Shown here: positions 1 through 7,298 of the stretch, piece after piece
How the letters are laid out: every line of letters starts with the position of its first letter
Position numbering within the stretch: position 1 is the first letter of the stretch
NCBI GenBank assembly: GCA_016193065.1
Contig: JACPSX010000028.1
Coordinates: 1 to 9,753, forward strand
Direction: 5' to 3'
Source: Candidatus Tectimicrobiota bacterium
GTDB taxonomy: Bacteria > JACPSX01
DNA: 9,753 nucleotides
Made by a program: the position numbers and the translations under genes
The notes under the pieces: model-generated
Told to the model about the DNA's origin: nothing
What the model saw: the letters and a program-made list of their open reading frames with translations, nothing else
Database searches by the model: none

Positions 1-1414
1 TGCCATCGGGGCCTGGGGTGAGCTTGGGACCGCAGTTGTCTCCCTGGATCGCTCCGGGAACGTCCATGGCCCCGACGATCGTGTTGAGCACCTTGGAGGC
101 GAGCTGGACGAGCTGCCCGTCCTTGTGGGCGATGGTCCCTCTTTTTACCCAGATCGCGACGGGGCGGAAGGGGAACTCGTAGCCGTCCAGGGTGATCGTG
201 CTGCCGATGCGGGCCTCGGTGACGAAGTCGCGGGCGATTTGCCGGATCATCTTGGCGGGGATCGCGGTGATCTGGGAGGCCCAGTCGGCGGTGTACTGGG
301 CGAGATGTTCCTTCAGGATCTGGAAGGCGGGCTTTACGGTTTCCTTGCGCACCGTGAAAGTCCCCTCCAGCGCCGGGTCCTGGAGCGTGGGGTCGTCGAA
401 GGGTTTTGCCTTACCCGTCGCGGCGTCCCAAATCAGGGGCTTGTTCGATTTGGGATCGCGCAGGTAATCGCCGGAGGCGGTGATCAGGTAGGGGCCGTTG
501 GTCCGTCCCTTGAGGAATTCCACGTCGTAGATGCCGATCTCGTTCACGATGGTGTTGGTGACCGCCAGGACAAAGGGGAGCTCGGTGCCGGGGCGGATGG
601 GGACCCACTGGGTGGCCTTGGAAGCCTCCGGGCCGCAGCGGGGATCCACGACCACGGCCTTCATGCCGCGCTCCAATGCGTTTACGTACTGGCGTCCGGA
701 TCCTTTGGCAAGGGCCCAGTTGGCCCCGAAGCTCGTGCCGATCAGGAGGGCGTAGTTGCAGCGCTCCAGGTCCACGCGATCCGTGAACGTTCCGTGGGTG
801 GAGAGGGGTGCGTAGTGAACGGCGCACAGGGGACCGTTCGTGTGAATGCTGTTTGGGGTACCGAAGGCTTCCGAGAAGATCGTCCATCCGATGGGATCGG
901 AGTCCGGAAAGCTCCCGAAGCCCGAATTGACCACCAGTTTCCTCGGATCTTCGGACTTGATCTTGCGGAGCCTCTTGGCGATCGTGTCGAGCGCTTCATC
1001 CCAGGAGATTTCCACCCAGCCAGGGTCCACGTCGAGACCCTTCTGGGGATTGGTCCGCTTCAGGGGTGCCTTGACCCGGTACGGGTTGTAGAGGTTCATG
1101 ATCATCCCCTGCCCGCGGGGGCAGAGGGTCCCCTGGTTGTACGGGTTCTTGGGGTCTCCCCGGACATGCGTGACGATTCCGTTCTGAGTGCGCACGATGG
1201 TACTGCATTCAGGCATCATGCACATGCGACAGAAGCTGTAGTGCCACTGCTCGGGTTCCGGGGGCTGCGGCTGCGCGGCGCAGCGGGGGGCAAGGACGCT
1301 CACTGTGCCGCCGGCGATGGTGGAACCCAGTGCGGCGAGGGCGGAGAGTTGTAGGAAATCCCTACGGGAAAGAGTAGATTTGTGAGCGGTAAGAGGCGAA
1401 GCTTCGTTTGACAC
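1..1414 (-). CDS. Tat-exported molybdopterin-dependent oxidoreductase, catalytic subunit (partial, C-terminus beyond left edge)
   Basis: The reading frame is open from GTG at 1414 to the left edge, about 471 codons. The start is set by GGGAGGT (about 7 nt upstream) and by the Tat signal that follows. Residues 15-21 read LSRRDFL, then comes a hydrophobic stretch ending near an AxA-like site (C45-A-A), so the mature enzyme should lie in the periplasm. Next is the [4Fe-4S] motif C62-X2-C65-X4-C70-X27-C98 followed by PRG, as in DMSO-reductase-family enzymes with Arg after the last Cys. C197, in NGPLC, sits where the Mo ligand is expected, which would make it a Cys-ligated enzyme like polysulfide or arsenate reductases (inference). 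Residues 225-280 (IGTSFGANW, VVVDPRC, WVPIRPGT) are typical pterin-binding segments. The electron-transfer and membrane subunits, if any, lie outside the window. The substrate cannot be told. The family call is firm. Confidence 0.93.
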   Translation of the reverse strand, partial: MSNEASPLTAHKSTLSRRDFLQLSALAALGSTIAGGTVSVLAPRCAAQPQPPEPEQWHYSFCRMCMMPECSTIVRTQNGIVTHVRGDPKNPYNQGTLCPRGQGMIMNLYNPYRVKAPLKRTNPQKGLDVDPGWVEISWDEALDTIAKRLRKIKSEDPRKLVVNSGFGSFPDSDPIGWTIFSEAFGTPNSIHTNGPLCAVHYAPLSTHGTFTDRVDLERCNYALLIGTSFGANWALAKGSGRQYVNALERGMKAVVVDPRCGPEASKATQWVPIRPGTELPFVLAVTNTIVNEIGIYDVEFLKGRTNGPYLITASGDYLRDPKSNKPLIWDAATGKAKPFDDPTLQDPALEGTFTVRKETVKPAFQILKEHLAQYTADWASQITAIPAKMIRQIARDFVTEARIGSTITLDGYEFPFRPVAIWVKRGTIAHKDGQLVQLASKVLNTIVGAMDVPGAIQGDNCGPKLTPGPDG

Positions 1415-1487
1415 GGCGTGACCTCCCAGCAATAAGAAGGTGCCCAGCAAACATCACTTGCCCCCCAATTTGAGGATCAGATCCATG

Positions 1488-1519
1488 CAGGAGGGGTTCT
1501 TTCCTCCCAGGGCCTCCTG
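1488..1519 (-). other. Inverted repeat at the 5' end of the Mo-enzyme transcript
   Basis: A perfect 7-bp stem, CAGGAGG with CCTCCTG, encloses an 18-nt loop. It starts close to the predicted transcription start, so the mRNA would begin with this hairpin. The paired strand is itself an anti-Shine-Dalgarno-like CCTCC. The gene's own ribosome site lies about 70 nt further on, so the hairpin more likely affects mRNA stability than start access. No T-run follows, so it is not a terminator. Function is inferred only. Confidence 0.35.
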
Positions 1520-1524
1520 TTTTA

Positions 1525-1552
1525 AATCTAGATTTGGGCCGGGGACTGTCAA
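1525..1552 (-). promoter_or_regulatory. Sigma70-like promoter of the Mo-oxidoreductase gene
   Basis: On the minus strand, TTGACA (1552-1547) and TAGATT (1530-1525) are separated by 16 bp. The -35 box is a perfect consensus match and the -10 box matches 4 of 6. Transcription should start near 1518, giving a leader of about 100 nt before the GTG at 1414. The same boxes, spacing and flanks (GTATTGACA and TAGATTTAAA) occur in front of glgC. Confidence 0.65.
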
Positions 1553-1570
1553 TACGAAATGGGATGATCG

Positions 1571-1587
1571 TGTAAATTAATTTTACA
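1571..1587. promoter_or_regulatory. Inverted repeat TGTAAA-N5-TTTACA, possible activator site
   Basis: A perfect 6-bp inverted repeat with a 5-bp AT-only centre lies about 20 bp upstream of the -35 box of the Mo-enzyme promoter. Its centre (1579) is about 61 bp upstream of the predicted transcription start, a classic position for a dimeric CRP/FNR-type activator. The half-site is not a match to textbook CRP (TGTGA) or FNR (TTGAT). Short AT-rich repeats arise by chance, and the site is also near the 3' side of glgC. Confidence 0.35.
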
Positions 1588-1668
1588 TTCCTTGGACCCG
1601 GAGAGGCGGTATCCCATGCAGATCAACAGGGCGGTGGAGAAATGCAACGGCGCAAATCCCTCAGGCGT

Positions 1669-2922
1669 TTACGTTTCGGAGGATGATTTCCCGGGCAGCT
1701 CCGCTCCATTGAGTTTCATGTCCTTCGTGATCACCACCAACCCGGACTCGGTGACTGTGAAGCGCCTGCAGTCCTCTTCCGGATCAATACCGATTTCGGT
1801 GTTCGGTGGAATGATCACATCGTTGTCAACGATGGCCCGTTTGATGCGGCAGCGCTCTCCGACCACCACGTTTTCCATCAGGATGGAATTGTACACTTCG
1901 GCGTGGTCGTTCACGCGGACGTGGGGAGACAGGACCGAGTTCTGCACCCGCCCGCCGCTGATGATGCAACCTCCGCAAACGATCGAGTCCAGCGCGATCC
2001 CCAGCCGGCCCCCCGGGAATTCCTGGGCAAACACGAACTTGGCCGGAGGGAACTGGCGCTGGTAGGTGCGGATCGGCCAGTCCTGGTCATAAAGATTAAA
2101 CAGAGGGTCCACCGACACCAGGTCCACGTTCGCTTCCCAGTACGCGTCCAGCGTCCCGATATCCCGCCAGTACTTCACCGTTTTCTTGTTCTCGTCCTTG
2201 AAATTATACGCAAAAACCCGACCGTCCTTAATCATCCGGGGGATAATGTTCTTGCCAAAGTCATGGTCGGTGTCGCACTTGGCGTCTTCCATCAAGTGTT
2301 CCTTAAGGACATTGGTTCTAAAGAGGTAGATGCCCATGGAAACGAAGGCGCAAGTCGGGTCATCCGGCAGGGGGGCCAGAGTCTTGGGCTTCTCGTCAAA
2401 CCCCATAATCCGGTACTCCGGGTCCACCTGGATGACGCCGAACTGGCTAGCCGCCTCCAGCGGGAACTCAATGGCCGCCACGACTGCGTCCGCCTTCTTG
2501 AACTGAAGGTAGTCGTACATTTCCTGATAGTTCATCTTGTAAATGTGATCTCCCGCCAGGACCAGGAGGTATTCCGCACCCTCACTTTCCACCAGAAACA
2601 GGTTCTGATACACCGCGTCAGCCGTGCCCTTATACCAGTCCTGGCTGATCCGCTGCTGAGGCGGGAACCCAAAAATGAACTCGCCCAGTTCATGGTTCAA
2701 AATATTCCAGCCGTAACGGAGATGGCGGACAAGCGAGAGGGATCTGTACTGGATCAGCACGGCCACCTTGCGGAGATTGGAGTTCAGGCAGTTGCTCAGG
2801 GTGAAATCAATGATCCGGTACTGGCCCCCGAAGGGGACCGCGGGTTTGGCGTGGTGGAGGGTGAGGGGATGCAGGCGTTCCCCCTTCCCTCCGGCGAGGA
2901 CCATGGCCAGGACGTTTTTCAT
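1669..2922 (-). CDS. glgC: Glucose-1-phosphate adenylyltransferase (ADP-glucose pyrophosphorylase)
   Basis: This 417-residue enzyme makes ADP-glucose and PPi from ATP and glucose 1-phosphate, the committed step of bacterial glycogen synthesis in the cytosol. The nucleotidyltransferase domain has the P-loop-like LAGGKGERL (residues 9-17), AKPAVPFGG (25-33), WYKGTADAV (96-104), LAGDH with the catalytic Asp125, and EKP with the glucose-1-phosphate Lys178. The C-terminal part (about 300-395) is a left-handed beta-helix of hexapeptide repeats ending in IGIDPEED. Length is normal for GlgC. The ATG at 2922 is chosen because family members begin a few residues before LAMVLAGG; a weak GGGGA lies 7-8 nt upstream. 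The frame stays open well upstream, so a longer form is possible. His23 replaces the E. coli activator Lys39. No other glycogen gene is in view. Confidence 0.96.
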   Translation of the reverse strand: MKNVLAMVLAGGKGERLHPLTLHHAKPAVPFGGQYRIIDFTLSNCLNSNLRKVAVLIQYRSLSLVRHLRYGWNILNHELGEFIFGFPPQQRISQDWYKGTADAVYQNLFLVESEGAEYLLVLAGDHIYKMNYQEMYDYLQFKKADAVVAAIEFPLEAASQFGVIQVDPEYRIMGFDEKPKTLAPLPDDPTCAFVSMGIYLFRTNVLKEHLMEDAKCDTDHDFGKNIIPRMIKDGRVFAYNFKDENKKTVKYWRDIGTLDAYWEANVDLVSVDPLFNLYDQDWPIRTYQRQFPPAKFVFAQEFPGGRLGIALDSIVCGGCIISGGRVQNSVLSPHVRVNDHAEVYNSILMENVVVGERCRIKRAIVDNDVIIPPNTEIGIDPEEDCRRFTVTESGLVVITKDMKLNGAELPGKSSSET

Positions 2923-3020
2923 GAGAATTCCCCGGGTTCTCTTTTCAAAGCGCCGAGGTTCTTGACGCGTTCCCGGCTGGCGTCTCAATGCTCCTCCTGG
3001 AAAGAAGTCTTTCATGTTTA

Positions 3021-3048
3021 AATCTACGTTCGGGCAGTATGTTGTCAA
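3021..3048 (-). promoter_or_regulatory. Sigma70-like promoter of glgC
   Basis: TTGACA (3048-3043), a 16-bp spacer and TAGATT (3026-3021) lie on the minus strand. The start should fall near 3014. The boxes and their flanks match those upstream of the Mo-oxidoreductase gene, including TAGATTTAAA around the -10 and a GCCC in the spacer. Confidence 0.65.
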
Positions 3049-3199
3049 TACAAACGGGGAAATGGTGTCGATTATTGCTACAGTGCCAGTGTACTGAATC
3101 TGTGACCTGTTGGAAAGCAAAAGCGAGCGGATTTGGGAAGTTTCAACGGCGCGGGAGGTTTCCGGTGCAGGTGGTGCTCCCGGACTGCCAAGAAAACAC

Positions 3200-3228
3200 T
3201 AGACAGAAAATCTGCCGCTGTTTATAAA
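3200..3228 (+). promoter_or_regulatory. Promoter of the hyuA-hyuB-MFS operon
   Basis: TAGACA (3200-3205) and TATAAA (3223-3228) are separated by exactly 17 bp. Each box is one mismatch from the sigma70 consensus. Transcription should begin near 3235, about 30 nt before the hyuA ATG, leaving room for the GGAAGGG ribosome site. It differs from the TTGACA/TAGATT promoters of the two minus-strand genes. Confidence 0.65.
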
Positions 3229-3264
3229 AGAAAAGTTTGTGCGCAATAAGGTGGAAGGGACTTT

Positions 3265-5331
3265 ATGGGAAAATATCGCGTCTCGGTCGACACTGGAGGC
3301 ACCTTTACGGATTTTGTCTTCTACGAGGAGGCAAGCAACTCCTTTTCCGTCACCAAGGCGCCATCCACCCCTGAGGATCCCTCCCGGGCGATCCTGACTG
3401 GAATCCAGGAGCTGCTGGGGCAAGGGGTCCAGCCCTCCGAAATCGTCTTCTTCTCTCATGGCACCACCGTGGGTACCAATGCCCTTTTGGAGGGGAAAGG
3501 GGTACGCACAGGACTGCTGGCTACGGAAGGTTTTCGAGGGATTTACGAGGTCCAGGAGCAGGCCCGTCCCTATGGCCCTCCGGTCTTTGACGTGATGTAC
3601 GATCGCCCCCCTTTGCTGGTCCCTCCGTACTTGACCGGCGAAGTTCCCGAGCGCATCGGTTCCGAGGGGGAGGAGCTTCGCCCCCTGGACATGGAACGGA
3701 CCCGGGTCCTGGTAGACCTCTTGAAGGAACGAAAGGTCGAGTCTATTGCCGTCTGCCTCCTGTTTTCCTTTCTGAACCCGGAACATGAGCGGGTAGTGGC
3801 CGAGATCATCCGGTCCCGGCATCCGGCCTGCACGGTCTCACTCTCATCGGAAGTGCTTCCCCAGATCCGGGAATACCTGCGCTTGAGCACGACGGTCATC
3901 AACGCCACGATCCAACCGATTCTGGCCCGTTACATGGAAAAGCTGGATGAGCGTCTGCGCAGCAGCGGGGTGACCACGGCGCAGAAATACATCATGCAGT
4001 CCAATGGGGGAGTGACCACCGTGCCGAAAGCTCCCGAAAGGGCGGTCACCACGGTTCTCTCGGGGCCGGCGGGAGGAGTCATTGCCGGAGTGGAAATCGG
4101 GCGGCAGGCGGGTTTCCCCGATCTCATCACGCTGGATATCGGGGGAACGAGCTGCGATGTGGCCCTCATTCAGGGCGGAGTTCCCGCACTGCGCACCCAG
4201 GGAGAGATGGAGGGGAGGCACATCGCCGTCCCCATGCTCGATATTCACACCCTGAGCGCTGGCGGCGGGACGATGGCGCGGGTCGATTCCGTGGGGGTCT
4301 TGCACGTGGGTCCCGAAAGCGCCGGGGCCATGCCCGGCCCGGTCTGTTACGGCCAGGGCGGGGAACATCCGACGATCACGGATGCGAATCTTCTCCTGGG
4401 GTATCTGAACCCGGAGAATTTCCTCGGGGGGCGGATGAGCCTGCGCAAAGACCTAGCTGCCGCCGCCATCAAGAAGAAAATTGCCGACCCTCTGGGTATG
4501 GACGTGCTGGCCGCCGCCGAGGGAATCGTCCGCATTGTGAACGTGAAGATGGAGGAGGGGATCAAATCGATCTCCTCCAAGCGGGGCTACGACCTGCGGG
4601 AGTTTACGCTGATGGCCTTCGGGGGAGCGGGGCCCCTGCACGGGGCCCGCATGGCCGCGGACCTGGGGATTCCCCGGGTGCTCGTGCCCCCTCACCCCGG
4701 CGTGACTTCGGCCCTGGGGCTTCTCATGGCCCACGTGCGGCACGACTACGTGCGCTCGCGCTTGAGCCCGCTGCTGGGCCTGGCTCCCGAGGAGATCAAC
4801 CGGACCTATGAGGATCTGGCTCGGGAGGCGCGCCGGGATCTGGCCGAGGAGGGATTTGCCGAGCGGGAGACGGCCCTGGAACTGGGCCTCGACCTGCGCT
4901 ACAGCGGCCAGAGTTACGAGGTGACCATCCCGCTGGAGGAGTTTCCCGTGCGGGCGGAGACCTTACCTCGTGTGCGCTCCCGGTTTGACGAGATGCACGA
5001 GAAGCTCTTCGGGCACCGGGCCGAAGGGGAAGAGGTCGAGGTGGTCAACTACCGGGTGGTCGGGGTGGGACTCGTCCCGCGGGTGGAACTTCCCCGCCAG
5101 CAGGCGCAGGGGATCCCCCTTTCCCGGGCCCTGCGCGGTGAGCGGCCTGTCACGTACGGTCCGCCCTGGGGAACCGTCGCCTGCCCGATCTACGATCGGC
5201 AGGCGCTTGACGTGGAGTGCACGATCCGTGGGCCTGCGGTCATTGAGCAGTTGGATTCCACCGTGGTGATCCTTCCCGATCAGAAGGCCGTGGTGGACCC
5301 GTATGGCAACCTGATCATCGAGACTTCGTAA
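3265..5331 (+). CDS. hyuA: Hydantoinase/oxoprolinase family protein, subunit A (ATP-binding)
   Basis: This 688-residue protein belongs to the HyuA/OplA family, the ATP-using subunit that activates a cyclic amide (hydantoin, 5-oxoproline) or, in acetone carboxylases, a ketone. The N-terminal hydantoinase/oxoprolinase domain starts with VSVDTGGTFTD (residues 6-16) and contains SHGTTVGTNALLEGKG (64-79). The second, ASKHA-like ATPase domain shows SGPAGGV (266-272), LDIGGTSCDVA (290-300), HTLSAGGGT (328-336) and AMPGPVCYG (355-363). Length is normal. ATG at 3265 is preceded by GGAAGGG and starts right at the conserved N-terminus. The partner subunit follows after an unusually long 209-bp gap that holds two REP palindromes. 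Substrate specificity (N-methylhydantoin, oxoproline, ketone or other) cannot be read from sequence; a third acetone-carboxylase subunit is absent here. Confidence 0.94.
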   Translation: MGKYRVSVDTGGTFTDFVFYEEASNSFSVTKAPSTPEDPSRAILTGIQELLGQGVQPSEIVFFSHGTTVGTNALLEGKGVRTGLLATEGFRGIYEVQEQARPYGPPVFDVMYDRPPLLVPPYLTGEVPERIGSEGEELRPLDMERTRVLVDLLKERKVESIAVCLLFSFLNPEHERVVAEIIRSRHPACTVSLSSEVLPQIREYLRLSTTVINATIQPILARYMEKLDERLRSSGVTTAQKYIMQSNGGVTTVPKAPERAVTTVLSGPAGGVIAGVEIGRQAGFPDLITLDIGGTSCDVALIQGGVPALRTQGEMEGRHIAVPMLDIHTLSAGGGTMARVDSVGVLHVGPESAGAMPGPVCYGQGGEHPTITDANLLLGYLNPENFLGGRMSLRKDLAAAAIKKKIADPLGMDVLAAAEGIVRIVNVKMEEGIKSISSKRGYDLREFTLMAFGGAGPLHGARMAADLGIPRVLVPPHPGVTSALGLLMAHVRHDYVRSRLSPLLGLAPEEINRTYEDLAREARRDLAEEGFAERETALELGLDLRYSGQSYEVTIPLEEFPVRAETLPRVRSRFDEMHEKLFGHRAEGEEVEVVNYRVVGVGLVPRVELPRQQAQGIPLSRALRGERPVTYGPPWGTVACPIYDRQALDVECTIRGPAVIEQLDSTVVILPDQKAVVDPYGNLIIETS

Positions 5332-5349
5332 GGCCATACGGAAAGAGTC

Positions 5350-5383
5350 CCGTTCGTGGTTCGACCAGGCTCACCACGAACGG
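5350..5383. repeat. REP-type palindrome, copy 1
   Basis: A perfect 11-bp inverted repeat (CCGTTCGTGGT and ACCACGAACGG) flanks a 12-nt loop. The core TTCGACCAGGCTC is shared, in inverted form, with the second palindrome about 30 bp downstream. Such elements are known dispersed, non-coding repeats in many bacterial genomes. As RNA it forms a strong hairpin in the hyuA-hyuB spacer and could influence relative expression of the two subunits. Confidence 0.85.
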
Positions 5384-5410
5384 AGAATCGTGAAACGTTG
5401 CAAGGTAGCT

Positions 5411-5445
5411 GCCGTTCGCCCTGAGCTGGTCGAAGGGTGAACGGC
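5411..5445. repeat. REP-type palindrome, copy 2 (inverted relative to copy 1)
   Basis: The arms are 12 bp, GCCGTTCGCCCT and AGGGTGAACGGC, pairing fully except for one G/T position that would be a G-U wobble in RNA. The loop is 11 nt. The complement of the core (TTCGACCAGCTC) matches copy 1 apart from one base. Two inverted copies about 30 bp apart resemble a REP doublet. No REP-associated transposase is in the window. Confidence 0.85.
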
Positions 5446-5540
5446 TAGAAACATGCGGTGGACCGCGCAGACCGGGGGGACTCAACGATGGGGAATGATG
5501 CGGAGTCCGGATCATGGTGAAGCGGAAATAGGAGGGAAAT

Positions 5541-7298
5541 GTGACCGAGGCCTCCCTCAAGCGGACCGTGGACGCCATTACCTTTCAGGTGATCAACGCC
5601 CGGTTCCTGGGAATCGTGCAGGAGATGCTCAATTCCCTGTTTCGCACGGGGTACTCCACCATCGTGCGGGAATCGAACGACGGCAGTTGCGCCATCATGG
5701 ACCGGCACGGGCGAGTGGTGTCCCAGCAGGTGGTTTTGCCCCTGCACATGGGCGCTTTTCCCGCTTGCATGGCAGGGATTTTTTCCCGCTATCCGGTGGC
5801 GGAAATGGAGGAAGGGGACGCCTTTCTGATCAACCACCCATACGAAGGGGGGAGCCCCCACGCGCCGGATCTGGCCGTCATCACTCCGGTTTTTCATGAA
5901 GGCGAGGTGGTGGCCTTTTGCGGGGCCATGGCCCACAAGAGCGATATCGGCGGCCCCGTGCCCGGCAGTTGCTCGGGGCAGGCCCGCGAGATCTTTAATG
6001 AGGGACTCCACCTGCCCGCGGTGAAGTACTGCTCCCGGTTTTCCCCGAGCCGGGAAGTGGAGGCGATTATCGGGGCCAACAGCCGCACCCCCGAGCTGGT
6101 TCTGGGTGACATCCGGGGGCAACTGGGCGCCGACCGGCTGGGGGAGCGCCGGGTGCAGGAGGCCTTTCGCAAGTATGGTGTGGAAGATGTCCTGGCTACC
6201 TTCTCCCAACTCTTTGAGGTAAGCGAGAAGAGGCTCCGCCAGGAGATTCGCCAGTGGAATGACGGGGTCTACGAAGCCGAGCGCTTCGTGGACGATGACG
6301 GGATCCACCTGGGAAAACCAATCCGGGTCCACGTCACGGTTCACAAGAGCGGGGATCGTATCCTCTTTGACTTCACTCAATCCGCAGATCAGACCCAGGG
6401 GCCGGCCAACATCCGTCCGCCACTGGTTAAGGCCGCCTGCGCCTACTGTCTCATCGCCCTCACCGACCCCTACATGGACGTCAACTCGGGTCTCCTGGAA
6501 GTGGTGGGGCTGCGCCTGCGGGAGGGGAGCGTTTTGAATCCCAGGTTCCCGGCTTCAGTGAATACGTACAACCCCACGGTGCACGCCACCATCGACGGGA
6601 TTTTCGAAGCGTTGAGCCGTGTGGTTCCTCATCGCAAGCGGGCCGACGGCTGCGGAAACCGCTCCATTATCCTGGGAGGCCGCCACGCCAAAACGGGAAA
6701 GAGCTACATCCAATATGAGATTGTTTACGGCGGGACGGGTGGGCGGCTGGGCAAGGACGGGATTTCCGGCTGCAGCGTCAATCACGGCAATGCCAAGATC
6801 GCCCCTGTGGAGATCATCGAGTCCGAGTTTTCCGTGCGGCTGCGGCGCTTCGAGCTCATCGCCGATTCGGGAGGGGCCGGACAGTTCCGGGGCGGCCTGG
6901 GGATCCTCCGGGAGTACGAGAACCTGCGGGAAGCCCGCTTTTCCTTGCGTTCTTCCAAGCACGTAATTCCCCCCCTGGGCCTCGAAGGAGGGCTTACGGG
7001 AAGGCTGGGAGCCCTGCTGATCAATCCAGGGACCGAGCGGGAGAAGCGGCTCCCGACCCGGTATTCCGATTATCCCCTGCAACTCGGAGACGTGTTCCGC
7101 CTGGAGACCCCAGGGGGAGGAGGGCTCGGGGATCCCAGGAAGCGAGATCCCGAGAAGGTTTGCTGGGATGTTCTGAACGGCTACGTTTCCGAGGAAAAGG
7201 CCCGGGAGCTTTACGGCGTGGTTCTCAAAAGATCGGGGGAAACGCTCATGGTTGACGTGGACTCCACCACGAAGCTCCGTGAATCCCAATCCCGGTAA
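5541..7298 (+). CDS. hyuB: Hydantoinase/oxoprolinase family protein, subunit B
   Basis: This 585-residue protein is the HyuB partner, thought to carry the hydrolase (ring-opening) half of the reaction after ATP-dependent activation by subunit A. Family hallmarks are IVRESNDGSCAIMD (41-54), LPLHMGAFP (67-75), INHPYEGGSPHAPDL (97-111), AHKSDIGG (131-138) with the likely metal-binding His and Asp, and GANSRTPELVLGDIRGQ around residues 180-196. The glycine-rich C-terminal segment (GGAGQFRGGLG, later PGGGGLGDP) is also typical. Length is normal. The start is GTG at 5541, set by AGGAGGG about 5 nt upstream and by the conserved N-terminus. The 3' end overlaps the MFS gene. The most likely complex is HyuA-HyuB in the cytosol; the substrate is unknown. 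Confidence 0.94.
   Translation: MTEASLKRTVDAITFQVINARFLGIVQEMLNSLFRTGYSTIVRESNDGSCAIMDRHGRVVSQQVVLPLHMGAFPACMAGIFSRYPVAEMEEGDAFLINHPYEGGSPHAPDLAVITPVFHEGEVVAFCGAMAHKSDIGGPVPGSCSGQAREIFNEGLHLPAVKYCSRFSPSREVEAIIGANSRTPELVLGDIRGQLGADRLGERRVQEAFRKYGVEDVLATFSQLFEVSEKRLRQEIRQWNDGVYEAERFVDDDGIHLGKPIRVHVTVHKSGDRILFDFTQSADQTQGPANIRPPLVKAACAYCLIALTDPYMDVNSGLLEVVGLRLREGSVLNPRFPASVNTYNPTVHATIDGIFEALSRVVPHRKRADGCGNRSIILGGRHAKTGKSYIQYEIVYGGTGGRLGKDGISGCSVNHGNAKIAPVEIIESEFSVRLRRFELIADSGGAGQFRGGLGILREYENLREARFSLRSSKHVIPPLGLEGGLTGRLGALLINPGTEREKRLPTRYSDYPLQLGDVFRLETPGGGGLGDPRKRDPEKVCWDVLNGYVSEEKARELYGVVLKRSGETLMVDVDSTTKLRESQSR

Larger units (their letters stand above)
2923..3264. other. Divergent intergenic region between glgC and hyuA
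   Basis: This 342-bp stretch separates two divergent genes. It holds the glgC leader (about 92 nt) and promoter on the minus strand, and the hyuA promoter and leader on the plus strand. The middle part, about 3049-3199, shows no gene, and I found no strong palindrome there, only scattered 5-bp matches. The glgC leader contains AGGAGG followed after 4 nt by an in-frame TTG (about 2997), and an in-frame ATG at 3015 that coincides with the predicted transcription start. Confidence 0.6.

Noticed and set aside
125-1354. 409-codon plus-strand ORF across the left end
   Set aside because: It is antisense to the molybdopterin oxidoreductase, whose Tat signal, Fe-S motif and pterin-binding segments are all in frame on the minus strand.
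1454-1486. Ten-residue leader ORF (MDLILKLGGK) in the Mo-enzyme 5' leader
   Set aside because: It has no ribosome site at a usable distance and no attenuator-type codon run.
1903-3021. Long plus-strand ORF of 372 codons opposite glgC
   Set aside because: It lies antisense to an unmistakable glgC, has no recognisable motif, and is explained by third-position GC bias.
5315-5578. Minus-strand 87-codon ORF across the hyuA-hyuB spacer
   Set aside because: Its sequence is the translation of the two REP palindromes, a common false ORF.
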